DNA of 18,822 nucleotides from NCBI GenBank assembly GCA_964458125.1, contig CAYWHE010000066.1, positions 1 through 18,822 on the forward strand, given 5' to 3'. This document shows, piece after piece, positions 1 through 7,425 of this stretch. This stretch comes from CAYWHE01 sp964458125. Lineage in GTDB: Bacteria; Bacteroidota; Bacteroidia; AKYH767-A; OLB10. The stretch's first letter is position 1; each line of letters starts with the position of its first letter. Both the position numbers and the translations under genes were made by a program. Below the pieces are notes generated by a model that ran no database searches, was not told where the DNA came from, and saw only the letters and a program-made list of their open reading frames with translations.

Positions 1-2
1 AG

Positions 3-2030
3 ACCAACAGAAGGAATATGCGCATGCAACTGATTATGACCAAAGGTGAATTGCAGGCCCGCGGCATGATTGAAGGAGATATCATCGATTCCCTGGTGTT
101 TTATATCCGTTCCCTGAGCGGTGCATCGGCTGACACTTTTGGTGGCTTCACCATTCAGGTGGCCAACCTGACCACGCCAGGGTGGAGTTTTCCCGGAATT
201 CCCAATGCCTGGGCCCCTACGGGTCCTTTTACCACCATCTTCGGACCAACCACGTTGGATATCCGTAATGTACAGGCCACGCATCCGAATGCCGTACCTT
301 CTGTAACGGCCGCCAACCAGGGACAGCTTTCATTGGTTTGCATTCCGAACAGCTTTGTCTGGAATGGTGTGGATGACATCGTGCTGGATATCTGTTTCAA
401 TAACCGGTTGGTTCCTTCCCCGCCTCCAACACTCGTCCAGCTTAGTCAGACTCAGACCACCGGTTTCAGACGCCTGTGTTTCGCCAACAACACCAGTTCA
501 CTGGCGGCTGCCCCCTTATGCGGAGTGAACTTTCCGCTCCCCACCACGGTTGGTAACATTGCGGCTGCCAGCGACTACCGTCCGAATGTGACGTTTAAAT
601 TCAGGCGCCCGTTGAGCAAAACCGTTATCACCATGGCTGGTGATTCCGGATCTGCCGGAGGGCAATGGGTCAATAACGGTTCGTTTACAGCCGGCTGGAG
701 TGAGGTTAAATTCCAGGGCAGTACGGCGGCCCAGATTATCGGCGGAAGCAACAATACCACTTTTTGTGATCTCACGGTGGAGCAGACGTTAAATGCAGTG
801 ACCATGCTGCGGGATGTAAACGTGGATTCCACCCTGCGTATGACCAGCGGGGAGCTGACGCTGAACAGAAACCTTCTGACACTGAACTGGAGCAGCCCTT
901 CCGGTATCGTGCGCACCAGCGGCTGGATTAAAAGCGAGGATCTTCCGCCCGGAAATTACAGCCGTGTAGCCTGGAACATGGGCAGTACTACAGGCAATTA
1001 CATTTTCCCCTTTGGCGTCAATTCCACAACCTATCTTCCTTTCGGATTTAACCACAGCGGTAATGCCGGCCTCGTTACGCTGGCCACCTACCGTTCAGCG
1101 GTGAACAATACACCTTATCCCGTTTCCAGCGGGCCGTTCACGATTCCCGTACTGCATATGAACGGGCAGTCAACCGGGCTTGATATCAGCGTGAGTGACG
1201 TGGTGGACCGTTTCTGGGAAATCAATAAAACCGGCAGCCTGGTCAATGCCACCTTATCCTTTACCTATAAACCAACCGCTGCTCCTGCCGGAGAAGAACC
1301 TGCCGGCGGACCTTTTACGTATACAGCACAACGCTTTCAGAACCCGGGCGGGGGAGGAAGCCTGATGGGCGGCTGGGCCAATAAGGGCGGAACCAGCACG
1401 TCCGGAAATGTATCCGTAGTGCTTGTCAGCGATCCGATCAGCGGTCCCTGGACCCTTGGAAACGTAGCCAATCCATTACCGGTTGAACTGATTAATTTTG
1501 ATGCTTCCCTCATCGGCGACAGGGTCAAAACCTACTGGGCAACTGCCTCCGAAATTGATAATGATCGATTTGAGGTGGAAAGGACCAGTAATCTGAAGGA
1601 GTATGATTTTATTGCCTCCGTACAAAGCAAGGGCCGGAGCAGCTGGATGCAATCCTATGAGGCATGGGATATGAATCCCCTGATCGGACTTCAATACTAC
1701 AGGCTCAAAACAGTTGGAACCAACGGGGATATAGCCTATTCCAAACCTGTTCCTGTGCGCATCAGCAACCTCTCCGGCCTGGAAATCGAATTCATTTACA
1801 GCCACTCGGAAAATGCAAGCCTCTCGGTTAACTTTAATTATACCAGCGATAAACCTTATAGTATACGCCTTTCCGATGTATTCGGAAGAACGCTCTATGA
1901 CAAGGAAGGCTGCGGCGCCATTCCCGGTCCCAATACCGTAAACCTGGACCACCTTCTTCAAACAAAGGGAGTCTATTTCATTACCATTCAGAATTCGGAA
2001 TCCAGGGACGTGAAAAGTTTCATTTATTGA
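3..2030 (+). CDS. T9SS-sorted secreted protein, 5'-partial
   Basis: This is the 3' part of a large exported protein. The frame is open to the left edge, so the first ATG at 18 is probably internal and the signal peptide is missing. The visible N-terminus (RMQLI..KGELQARGMIEGDI, then SLVFYIRSL) resembles a beta-rich module common in secreted Bacteroidota proteins, where it normally follows a signal peptide. The middle is rich in Gly, Ser, Thr and Asn, as in extracellular beta-sheet proteins. From about residue 486 (counted from the ATG at 18) comes the linker LPVELINFDA, then WATASE and YYRLKTV, which in this phylum precedes a type A T9SS sorting domain. The last ~80 residues form that domain (LSDVFGRTLYD, then KGVYFITIQNSESRDVKSF). 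It is probably passed through the outer membrane and anchored or released outside. No enzymatic motif is visible and the specific role is unknown. It converges on tag, 41 bases away. Confidence 0.85.
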   Translation, partial: TNRRNMRMQLIMTKGELQARGMIEGDIIDSLVFYIRSLSGASADTFGGFTIQVANLTTPGWSFPGIPNAWAPTGPFTTIFGPTTLDIRNVQATHPNAVPSVTAANQGQLSLVCIPNSFVWNGVDDIVLDICFNNRLVPSPPPTLVQLSQTQTTGFRRLCFANNTSSLAAAPLCGVNFPLPTTVGNIAAASDYRPNVTFKFRRPLSKTVITMAGDSGSAGGQWVNNGSFTAGWSEVKFQGSTAAQIIGGSNNTTFCDLTVEQTLNAVTMLRDVNVDSTLRMTSGELTLNRNLLTLNWSSPSGIVRTSGWIKSEDLPPGNYSRVAWNMGSTTGNYIFPFGVNSTTYLPFGFNHSGNAGLVTLATYRSAVNNTPYPVSSGPFTIPVLHMNGQSTGLDISVSDVVDRFWEINKTGSLVNATLSFTYKPTAAPAGEEPAGGPFTYTAQRFQNPGGGGSLMGGWANKGGTSTSGNVSVVLVSDPISGPWTLGNVANPLPVELINFDASLIGDRVKTYWATASEIDNDRFEVERTSNLKEYDFIASVQSKGRSSWMQSYEAWDMNPLIGLQYYRLKTVGTNGDIAYSKPVPVRISNLSGLEIEFIYSHSENASLSVNFNYTSDKPYSIRLSDVFGRTLYDKEGCGAIPGPNTVNLDHLLQTKGVYFITIQNSESRDVKSFIY

Positions 2031-2071
2031 TTCCCGCTTAAACTGCACTGCTATTCTTCGGGGGCTGTCCT

Positions 2072-2620
2072 TTACGACCGCAGCCAGGCAGGTTTGCTTC
2101 GGAGCAATCTTTTGTAAACGGGACATGTTTCCTCATGTGCCCCGGGCAGGTAACCGGTGCTGAGCAGGAACTCATTGACGATTTCACCACCGGTAAAACG
2201 GAATGTTTTTTTAAAAAGTTTAACCCATTCTTCCTTCGGTTTTGGATGATGATGGTCCAGCCAGTTTTTAAAGGATCCATATTCCCGCCGGAGCTGTACT
2301 ATCGTTTTGGCATTTTCAACAGCTGCATGCACTTTCAGCCGGTTCCGGATAATGCCCGCATCCTGCATTAAACGGCTGATATCCCTTTCCCCGTAGGAGG
2401 CCACTTTCCGGATGTCGAATCCGTGAAAGGCCTTTCTGAAATTTTCCTGTTTTTTCAGTATGGTAATCCAGCTTAAACCCGCCTGGTTAATTTCCAGCAT
2501 GAGGCGGCAGAATAATTCATGGTCCTCAGCAATGGGAAAACCATAATGGCGGTCATGGTATTCCTTATGCCATACACGATCCTCCTTTTTCAGGTTTTGA
2601 ATTAATTCACAATAGCTCAT
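2072..2620 (-). CDS. tag: DNA-3-methyladenine glycosylase I
   Basis: Cytoplasmic base-excision repair enzyme that removes 3-methyladenine from alkylated DNA. The 182-residue length fits the family (E. coli Tag is 187). Family landmarks are in place: the zinc-site residues C4 and H22 near the N-terminus pair with H162 and C166 (H-x3-C) near the C-terminus. The core motif LEINQAGLSW at 42-51 carries E43 and W51, matching the E. coli base-recognition residues E38 and W46; Y21 matches Y16. QDAGIIRNRLK follows at about 86-96, where the family has QDAGIIRHRGK. The start is the ATG at 2620, which places C4 correctly. It faces the neighbouring T9SS gene tail to tail. The closest -7-like box is about 110 bases upstream (2732-2739), so the promoter is uncertain. 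Confidence 0.95.
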   Translation of the reverse strand: MSYCELIQNLKKEDRVWHKEYHDRHYGFPIAEDHELFCRLMLEINQAGLSWITILKKQENFRKAFHGFDIRKVASYGERDISRLMQDAGIIRNRLKVHAAVENAKTIVQLRREYGSFKNWLDHHHPKPKEEWVKLFKKTFRFTGGEIVNEFLLSTGYLPGAHEETCPVYKRLLRSKPAWLRS

Positions 2621-2918
2621 GGAGTCGGATTTTCAGTTTGATTTGGATGGCAGTGATGCAGGAGTTGGAATAGGATTTTGCAGCAAATCGGTTCGTTTGC
2701 CTGATGTCCGGGGGGTCTACCGTTCAGCGGGCAAATATATATTTTTCAAACAAATGTTTACGGAATTGAACCAGTGAACGAGTCAGGCAGGGGAAAGGCT
2801 GAATTAGTACTTTTTTTTCCTTAGGCCATTTGCCGAAAAATAAGTAAACCCCGTCAACTAATCATTCACGGTGGCATTTCCATATAAACGGCTGTTTCTT
2901 TGTGTAAAAATAATCCCC
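2621..2918. other. Divergent intergenic region, tag / HExxH gene
   Basis: About 300 bases between two divergent genes. A TAnnTTTG-type box (TATATTTG) lies on the minus strand at 2732-2739 in an AT-rich patch and could serve tag with a leader of about 110 bases. On the plus strand, TTTCTTTG at 2895-2902 is one base off the -7 consensus and lies 16 bases before the ATG at 2919. No hairpin, repeat or further gene was recognised. Confidence 0.4.
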
Positions 2919-3518
2919 ATGTCATTCTCTACCCAGGTTCCTTCCTTTGCAACCAATATCCAGAATTCAGCTTCATCCATACAATTTAACGTGCGATCCG
3001 GGCTGCAGCAGGTCTCCGTTACCATCAGTGCCGATGCACGGACCAGGAGGCCCAATTTTACCAGGATCGGACTGAGGGCCCTGTTTAGTATCATGCGGGA
3101 CTGCCAATGGAACAGTGAAACCCGGCGCGGGCATCGTATCCAGCGAATCACCAGGATCGTTCAGCCCATGCGCTTTACACTGGGCATTCAAACCTTCTAC
3201 CAGCAAGACTCCACGCTGGATTCGGCTTATGGACGAGGAACAACCGGAGCTGACCGTGCCGATGGCAATACTTCCCTGGGCTTCCATGAATCCCAGCATG
3301 GAGCCCTGGCACTGAATTACATCAATACGCATGCATTGCCTGTACTGAACGTCCAGGTTGGCATGACCAGGACCCAACTGGTCCAGCAAATGCATCAGTT
3401 TAACCGGGAGCTCAGGCATTATAACCGGACACTTGAATACATGGAAATCCAGGAGGTGGACTGCGTGGGTGTCAGCATGGATGAGCATGTCTGCAGCAGG
3501 CCTGCTCCCGTTCATTAA
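2919..3518 (+). CDS. Hypothetical protein with HExxH metalloprotease motif
   Basis: I do not recognise a named family. The 199-residue product has no signal peptide, lipobox or membrane segment, so it is probably cytoplasmic unless exported by an unusual route. Its main feature is the gluzincin-type zinc motif HESQHG at residues 123-128 (H123, E124, H127), preceded by YGRGTT and GNTSLGF. A probable helix (LVQQMHQFNRELRHY) follows, then an acidic stretch, EYMEIQEVD, that could supply a third zinc ligand. This layout is loosely like the DUF922 group of predicted Zn-dependent proteases, but I cannot confirm membership. A GTG at 2871 would add 16 residues; the ATG at 2919 is preferred because a near-consensus -7 box (2895-2902) lies just ahead of it. 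An antisense open frame covers much of the gene but shows no family motif. Confidence 0.65.
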   Translation: MSFSTQVPSFATNIQNSASSIQFNVRSGLQQVSVTISADARTRRPNFTRIGLRALFSIMRDCQWNSETRRGHRIQRITRIVQPMRFTLGIQTFYQQDSTLDSAYGRGTTGADRADGNTSLGFHESQHGALALNYINTHALPVLNVQVGMTRTQLVQQMHQFNRELRHYNRTLEYMEIQEVDCVGVSMDEHVCSRPAPVH

Positions 3519-3598
3519 TATGGAAGCGCGAGGAAAATTTTATTTTTTAACCGGAAAGCCTGCCATTTAAACCGTTGCAAATACAGGGGAGAAAAAGG

Positions 3599-3674
<76 letters not shown>

Positions 3675-3691
3675 AGGCCTTAGGGCTGTTT

Positions 3692-4255
3692 TTATTCATC
3701 AATTAGATACAGTTTATTGTCTTCCACGAGATACATCATGGGAGCTATCTGTATTTTGGGATATCGCAAACGCAGCCGTTTGGTTTCACTGAGAATAAAA
3801 TCAATTTCGTTGCCGATTTCGAACATGGGTGCAAAATTCATGAAATGGTCTTCGGCATCTTCCTTTTTCCAGCCGGCAATTTCCACCAGGCCGTTGACGA
3901 TATCGCTTTTCCTTGAAATGATGTTTACCATCCCGCAGTGGTTATGCCCGATCAGGGCAATGTGTTTAACATGTCCCACCGCAATGGCAAAGGAAACTTT
4001 AAACTCGCTGTAGCGCAGGTTAGCTCCTCCGGACCGGATGATGAACGCAAAATTATCCGGCATGTGCAGGTGCTTCCTGTTGTCCATGCACATGCCAACC
4101 AGTAATTCGGCCTTTGAATACTGGTCAAAGGACCGGTCCAGGTTGTGATACTCCAGTAACTTGCCGATGGGTGTGTCACGATAGACCGGAAAGATGTCTT
4201 CCTTTTTCGAGATGTCGATGAGCTTTGGCATAACAACAGGTGGAGCCGTGTTCAT
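3692..4255 (-). CDS. Beta-carbonic anhydrase-like protein
   Basis: A 187-residue cytoplasmic protein of the beta-carbonic anhydrase fold, predicted to interconvert CO2 and bicarbonate. From the ATG at 4255, the zinc and catalytic signature CMDNR gives C56, D58 and R60. IRSGGAN at about 73-79 takes the place of the usual RNAGG segment. GHNHCGM supplies H104 and C107 as the other zinc ligands. All canonical C-D-R...H-x2-C residues are therefore present, although the surrounding segments diverge from standard enzymes. An upstream in-frame ATG at 4288 would lie inside the -7 promoter box, so the shorter start is chosen. The tRNA-Lys gene follows 17 bases downstream. Activity is likely but the divergence leaves the substrate open. 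Confidence 0.8.
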   Translation of the reverse strand: MNTAPPVVMPKLIDISKKEDIFPVYRDTPIGKLLEYHNLDRSFDQYSKAELLVGMCMDNRKHLHMPDNFAFIIRSGGANLRYSEFKVSFAIAVGHVKHIALIGHNHCGMVNIISRKSDIVNGLVEIAGWKKEDAEDHFMNFAPMFEIGNEIDFILSETKRLRLRYPKIQIAPMMYLVEDNKLYLIDE

Positions 4256-4271
4256 GGTGCTTGTTTGGCCC

Positions 4272-4279
4272 AAAAGTAA
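4272..4279 (-). promoter_or_regulatory. -7 promoter box of the carbonic anhydrase-like gene
   Basis: TACTTTTG on the minus strand matches the Bacteroidota -7 consensus TAnnTTTG and ends 16 bases before the ATG at 4255. A TTC lies 21 bases further upstream, where a -33 TTG would be expected. The short leader leaves no room for the longer reading frame. Confidence 0.6.
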
Positions 4280-4393
4280 TAAAAACATCCCTTGGTTGTG
4301 AACTCCTTAATTTCCTTTAAAGCGGAACTTGGACAGGAGCACCTTTCAAGGTTGAATGCCTGAGCAATTATATACCTGTAAAGGATGGCAGTA

Positions 4394-5113
4394 TCAGAAA
4401 GAAACTGCGACTGTGATGGTATCCAGGGGTACCAGTAATACACTGTCTTCAGGGCTATTGATCAGGTTACCGCCTTTCTGATAATAATACCAGTAACGAA
4501 GCCGGAACGGGTTTCCGTTCTGAACCGAACTAATAGTGGCTATGCTGATGCTGGTATCGGTCTGCATCCCTGTTGCATGAACAGGTAAATCAGCCGTTTG
4601 GGTTGCGTGATAAAGAGGATAGATACGGATAAAGTTGAAGTAATCATTACTGTCTGCAGGCATTGTGTTTTGAATATGAAAATTCACAAAAGAAACTGCC
4701 GGAATCACAATGTCCTGGGTCAGGTTGACTTCACCATCATAGATGGTAACTGGCAAATTGATGGAACCGTTATGGTAAGTTTTCCCGTTCCCCAGGTCCT
4801 GGAAACTCATGTAGTGATCCTCATAGCTCAGCTGGTAATATTTAAAGGATCGTTTGGGAAGGGAAACGTTTGCAGAAAATTCAAAATGTCCCTTTTGATC
4901 AACCAGGGTCGTTCCGAGAACCTCATATTGGCCGGAACCTGTATCGTATACAACAAACAACGATACTTTTGCACCTTTGGCTGCGGTTTTCGCCAGGTCG
5001 TTGTAATGAGCACGACCGCTGACAGAAAGCCGCTGCCTGTCTTTTTGACAACCGGTTAATAAAAGAATTAAAACGGGCAACAAAGCCAGGTGAATGCGGG
5101 CGGGTGTTTTCAT
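4394..5113 (-). CDS. Putative lipoprotein of unknown function
   Basis: A 239-residue product. From the ATG at 5113 the N-terminus is MKTPARIHLALLPVLILLLTGC: a charged start, a hydrophobic core and a lipobox (LTGC) with the lipidated cysteine at residue 22. It is therefore probably a cell-envelope lipoprotein. After the cysteine come two beta-rich parts. The first (about 25-80: RLSVSGRAHYNDLAKTAAKGAKVSLFVV, then GTTLVDQKGHFEFSANV) looks like a transthyretin/carboxypeptidase-regulatory-like module. The rest is rich in aromatic residues with no catalytic motif. An in-frame TTG at 5158 would extend it but would bury the lipobox deeper than signal peptides allow. No function is assigned. A consensus -7 box lies at 5262-5269, implying a leader of about 140 bases. 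Confidence 0.7.
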   Translation of the reverse strand: MKTPARIHLALLPVLILLLTGCQKDRQRLSVSGRAHYNDLAKTAAKGAKVSLFVVYDTGSGQYEVLGTTLVDQKGHFEFSANVSLPKRSFKYYQLSYEDHYMSFQDLGNGKTYHNGSINLPVTIYDGEVNLTQDIVIPAVSFVNFHIQNTMPADSNDYFNFIRIYPLYHATQTADLPVHATGMQTDTSISIATISSVQNGNPFRLRYWYYYQKGGNLINSPEDSVLLVPLDTITVAVSF

Positions 5114-5193
5114 GTCAAAATATTTTATCTGATAGGTTGAATGCGCTGCTGTCTGCAACGGGGTTATTCACTCACGAAAATAAAAAAAAATGT

Positions 5194-5244
5194 TCATGCT
5201 TTCATTACAGGAGAAATTTTGACAGGCTGACAAGGACTGCACAT
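5194..5244 (-). CDS. Possible 16-residue leader ORF
   Basis: A 16-codon ORF (MCSPCQPVKISPVMKA) starting 17 bases after a consensus -7 box, the same spacing seen for real genes in this window. It contains a CxxC pair. It precedes the lipoprotein gene by about 80 bases and could be an upstream or leader peptide. Being so short it may well be chance; spacing is the only support. Confidence 0.15.
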   Translation of the reverse strand: MCSPCQPVKISPVMKA

Positions 5245-5261
5245 TTCCAGGCAGCCCTTGA

Positions 5262-5269
5262 CAAAAGTA
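5262..5269 (-). promoter_or_regulatory. -7 promoter box upstream of the lipoprotein gene
   Basis: TACTTTTG on the minus strand, a full match to TAnnTTTG. The next ATG (5244) is 17 bases downstream but opens only a 16-codon ORF; the lipoprotein ATG is about 148 bases downstream. This could be the lipoprotein promoter with a long leader. Confidence 0.4.
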
Positions 5270-5401
5270 ATTCCGGTTCGAATGTGGACTCGCCAGATCC
5301 TGGGTATGACCGGCAGTTTCTACTACCTGTGAACCTCGCGTTAAGAAGGGAAAAAGCGTTTTGAAAACGTATGACAGTCAATCCTGCGGGGAATCCAGGT
5401 C

Positions 5402-5539
5402 ATGGCAAATTATAGTTCACCCGGAATAAAAAATTATTGGAGACATGTTCAGGCAGCCTCCAAAACCGACCGGCATTTCCGTGATGATTTTCTTGCTGAA
5501 GAAAACCAAAGACTCAGGGAAAATTCAGGTAAGGTTTAA
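5402..5539 (+). CDS. Possible 45-residue small protein
   Basis: A short ORF beginning MANYSSPGIKNYWRHVQ and ending RLRENSGKV. The product would be hydrophilic and charged, without signal peptide or membrane segment. Its last four bases overlap the stop codon end of the helicase gene on the other strand. No -7 box precedes it and I recognise no family. It is listed only because the residue composition looks protein-like and it fills part of an otherwise empty stretch. Confidence 0.2.
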   Translation: MANYSSPGIKNYWRHVQAASKTDRHFRDDFLAEENQRLRENSGKV

Positions 5540-7269
5540 TACCGTTGTTTATCCTTTTTCCATTCCTTCCTGGGTTCATGCCCCCAGCCTTGCTTTTTAG
5601 GTCTTCCCCGGTAGGATTGTTCATCACGCCCCTGGTATTTTCCAGGTTCTTTTTTCTTTCCGCTTCCTGCACCGGTTGAAATATCAACTCGTACGGGCCG
5701 GTTTTGATAGGTTTCACCTTTAAAAGCCTGCATGACCTGGTCGGTAACTTCTTTCTGGATGTCGATAAAGGAATACACCCCTTTGATGTCGATACGTCCG
5801 ACGGAACTGCCCTGAATGTTTGCCGTATCGCACAGGTAACGCAGCATTTTGCTGTTGTCGAAGCCATCTACGGCCCCAAGGCTGATAAACAGCCGGGTGC
5901 CGATGCGCATCACCTCCTGGCGGCCATGATCCCGTTTGCTCAGGTCTATATTGATATCCGGTGCATTCCGGTAGTATTCGAGAAAACGGTTGAACTCCAG
6001 GGAAGCGAATCGTTTGATCACCTCTTCCTTGTTGAGATCGGCAAGTTCCTCAAAAATTTTCGGCAGATAGGCTTCAATCGCCTTTTCATTTACTTCCACG
6101 TCATGCACCCGGTTGATCAGGTGAAACAACTGCTTCTCGCATACGGCAAAACCGTCGGGAACACGTTCCAGCCTGAATTTGGTATTCATTTGCTTTTCCA
6201 GCTGCCTGATCTTATAAATCTCTTTCTGGTTGATGACGGAAATGGAAACGCCCGATTTGCCGGCGCGTGCTGTTCTCCCGCTTCGATGGGTATAGTTTTC
6301 CGTCTCATCAGGAAGTTCGTAGTTGATCACGTGGGTGATATCGCTGACATCAATTCCCCTGGCCGCCACATCGGTTGCGATCAGCAATTGCAGGCTGCGG
6401 TCGCGGAAACGGCCCATTACCTTATCCCGCTGTTGCTGGCTCAGATCACCATGCAACGCATCGGCATTATAACCGTCCTTGATTAACTGTTCGGCAATAT
6501 GCTGGGATTCGAGTTTGGTCCTGCAAAATACGATTCCGAAAATATCCGGACTGAAGTCCACAATCCTTTTCAGGGCCAGGTAACGGTCGCGTGCGCTCAC
6601 CACGTAGTAAAGGTGTTCAATATTTTCAGCTCCTGCATTTTTCTTTCCAACCGTCAGTTCGAATGGATCCTCCATGTAGTTTTGCGCAATCTTGCGAACT
6701 TCCTGAGGCATGGTGGCCGAAAACAGCCAGGTGTTTTTCTGATCAGGTGTATTCGATAAAATATCATCAATGTCTTCCTGGAAACCCATGTTCAGCATTT
6801 CATCGGCTTCATCCAGTACGACAAAGTTAACCGTGGATATATCGACAGCTTTCCTGGAAATCAGGTCCAGCAGGCGTCCGGGAGTAGCCACAATGATCTG
6901 TGCACCGCGTTTGACATCGCGGATCTGGTTCACAATACTGGCGCCTCCGTATACGCATACGATATGGACGCCCCTTAAATACGTTGCAAAATGCTCGAGA
7001 TCCTTGCCGATCTGCATGCATAATTCACGGGTAGGGGCCAGGATCAGCGCCTGGGTTTGTCTGCTGTTGAAATCAAGATTGGAAAGCAACGGCAAGCCGA
7101 AGGCGGCCGTCTTTCCGGTCCCGGTCTGGGCCAGGCCGATAAAATCACGGGTACCGGTCAGCAGGACCGGGATACTTTGTTCCTGTATGGGGGTGGGAGT
7201 TTCAAAACCTAAGTCCTGTATGCCTTTTAGGAGGTCTCCCTGCAGTCCTAAGGCTTCGAATGAATTCAT
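5536..7269 (-). CDS. deaD: DEAD-box ATP-dependent RNA helicase (DeaD/CsdA type)
   Basis: A 577-residue cytoplasmic helicase that unwinds RNA duplexes using ATP, probably in ribosome assembly and mRNA turnover. The full motif set is present: Q motif (FETPTPIQEQSI, about 22-33), Walker A AQTGTGKT (47-54), PTREL, TPGRL, DEAD (153-156), SAT (184-186), and in the second RecA domain ARGIDV and HRSGRTARAG (328-337). An alpha-helical stretch follows, then a DbpA-type RNA-binding domain (about 450-530), and a basic Arg/Gly/Lys tail (534-577) that likely adds non-specific RNA binding. This order of domains is that of DeaD/CsdA and CshA; the symbol reflects architecture, not proven orthology. An in-frame TTG at 7290 would add 7 residues but lies in the promoter box, so the ATG at 7269 is the start. 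Confidence 0.93.
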   Translation of the reverse strand: MNSFEALGLQGDLLKGIQDLGFETPTPIQEQSIPVLLTGTRDFIGLAQTGTGKTAAFGLPLLSNLDFNSRQTQALILAPTRELCMQIGKDLEHFATYLRGVHIVCVYGGASIVNQIRDVKRGAQIIVATPGRLLDLISRKAVDISTVNFVVLDEADEMLNMGFQEDIDDILSNTPDQKNTWLFSATMPQEVRKIAQNYMEDPFELTVGKKNAGAENIEHLYYVVSARDRYLALKRIVDFSPDIFGIVFCRTKLESQHIAEQLIKDGYNADALHGDLSQQQRDKVMGRFRDRSLQLLIATDVAARGIDVSDITHVINYELPDETENYTHRSGRTARAGKSGVSISVINQKEIYKIRQLEKQMNTKFRLERVPDGFAVCEKQLFHLINRVHDVEVNEKAIEAYLPKIFEELADLNKEEVIKRFASLEFNRFLEYYRNAPDINIDLSKRDHGRQEVMRIGTRLFISLGAVDGFDNSKMLRYLCDTANIQGSSVGRIDIKGVYSFIDIQKEVTDQVMQAFKGETYQNRPVRVDISTGAGSGKKKEPGKYQGRDEQSYRGRPKKQGWGHEPRKEWKKDKQRY

Positions 7270-7287
7270 TAATTTATAAAAACGATG

Positions 7288-7295
7288 CAAAGGTA
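7288..7295 (-). promoter_or_regulatory. -7 promoter box of the DEAD-box helicase
   Basis: TACCTTTG on the minus strand matches TAnnTTTG and ends 18 bases before the ATG at 7269. It implies a very short leader. No clear -33 TTG was found upstream. Confidence 0.6.
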
Positions 7296-7425
7296 GCCTT
7301 AATATTCGGATATAGGGCTATTCCGAAACGGAAACTCCATCCATGCTGTGCCGGCAGGGGATTGAAAGCGCCTCGTGCCGTTTTATCCATTCGGGTGTAT
7401 TCGTAGCTGCCTGAGGCAATGCAAT

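Larger units (their letters stand above)
5114..5535. other. Intergenic region upstream of the lipoprotein gene
   Basis: About 420 bases between the lipoprotein start and the helicase stop, both on the minus strand. It holds a -7 box at 5262-5269, a 16-codon ORF behind it (5194-5244) and a doubtful 45-codon plus-strand ORF (5402-5539). A stem-loop at 5486-5507 (GATTTTCTT / AAGAAAACC) lies 28 bases past the helicase stop; read on the minus strand it has nine pairs including one G-U. No U-tract follows, so it is at best a weak terminator. No repeat or other RNA gene was recognised. Confidence 0.4.

Noticed and set aside
1476..2126. 216-codon open frame antisense to the T9SS gene
   Set aside because: It covers the coding strand's clear linker and sorting domain and shows no domain of its own.
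2973..3515. 180-codon open frame antisense to the HExxH gene
   Set aside because: No recognisable motif; the plus-strand frame has a structured zinc motif and a near-consensus promoter.
5104..5364. 86-codon plus-strand frame upstream of the lipoprotein gene
   Set aside because: Low-complexity composition, no start signal, and it overlaps the likely leader and promoter on the other strand.
5704..6486. 260-codon open frame antisense to the helicase
   Set aside because: The helicase motifs on the minus strand are unmistakable; this is a codon-bias shadow.
7321..7333. Inverted repeat TTCCG-AAA-CGGAA behind the cytochrome gene
   Set aside because: Only five pairs with no U-run; too weak to call a terminator.
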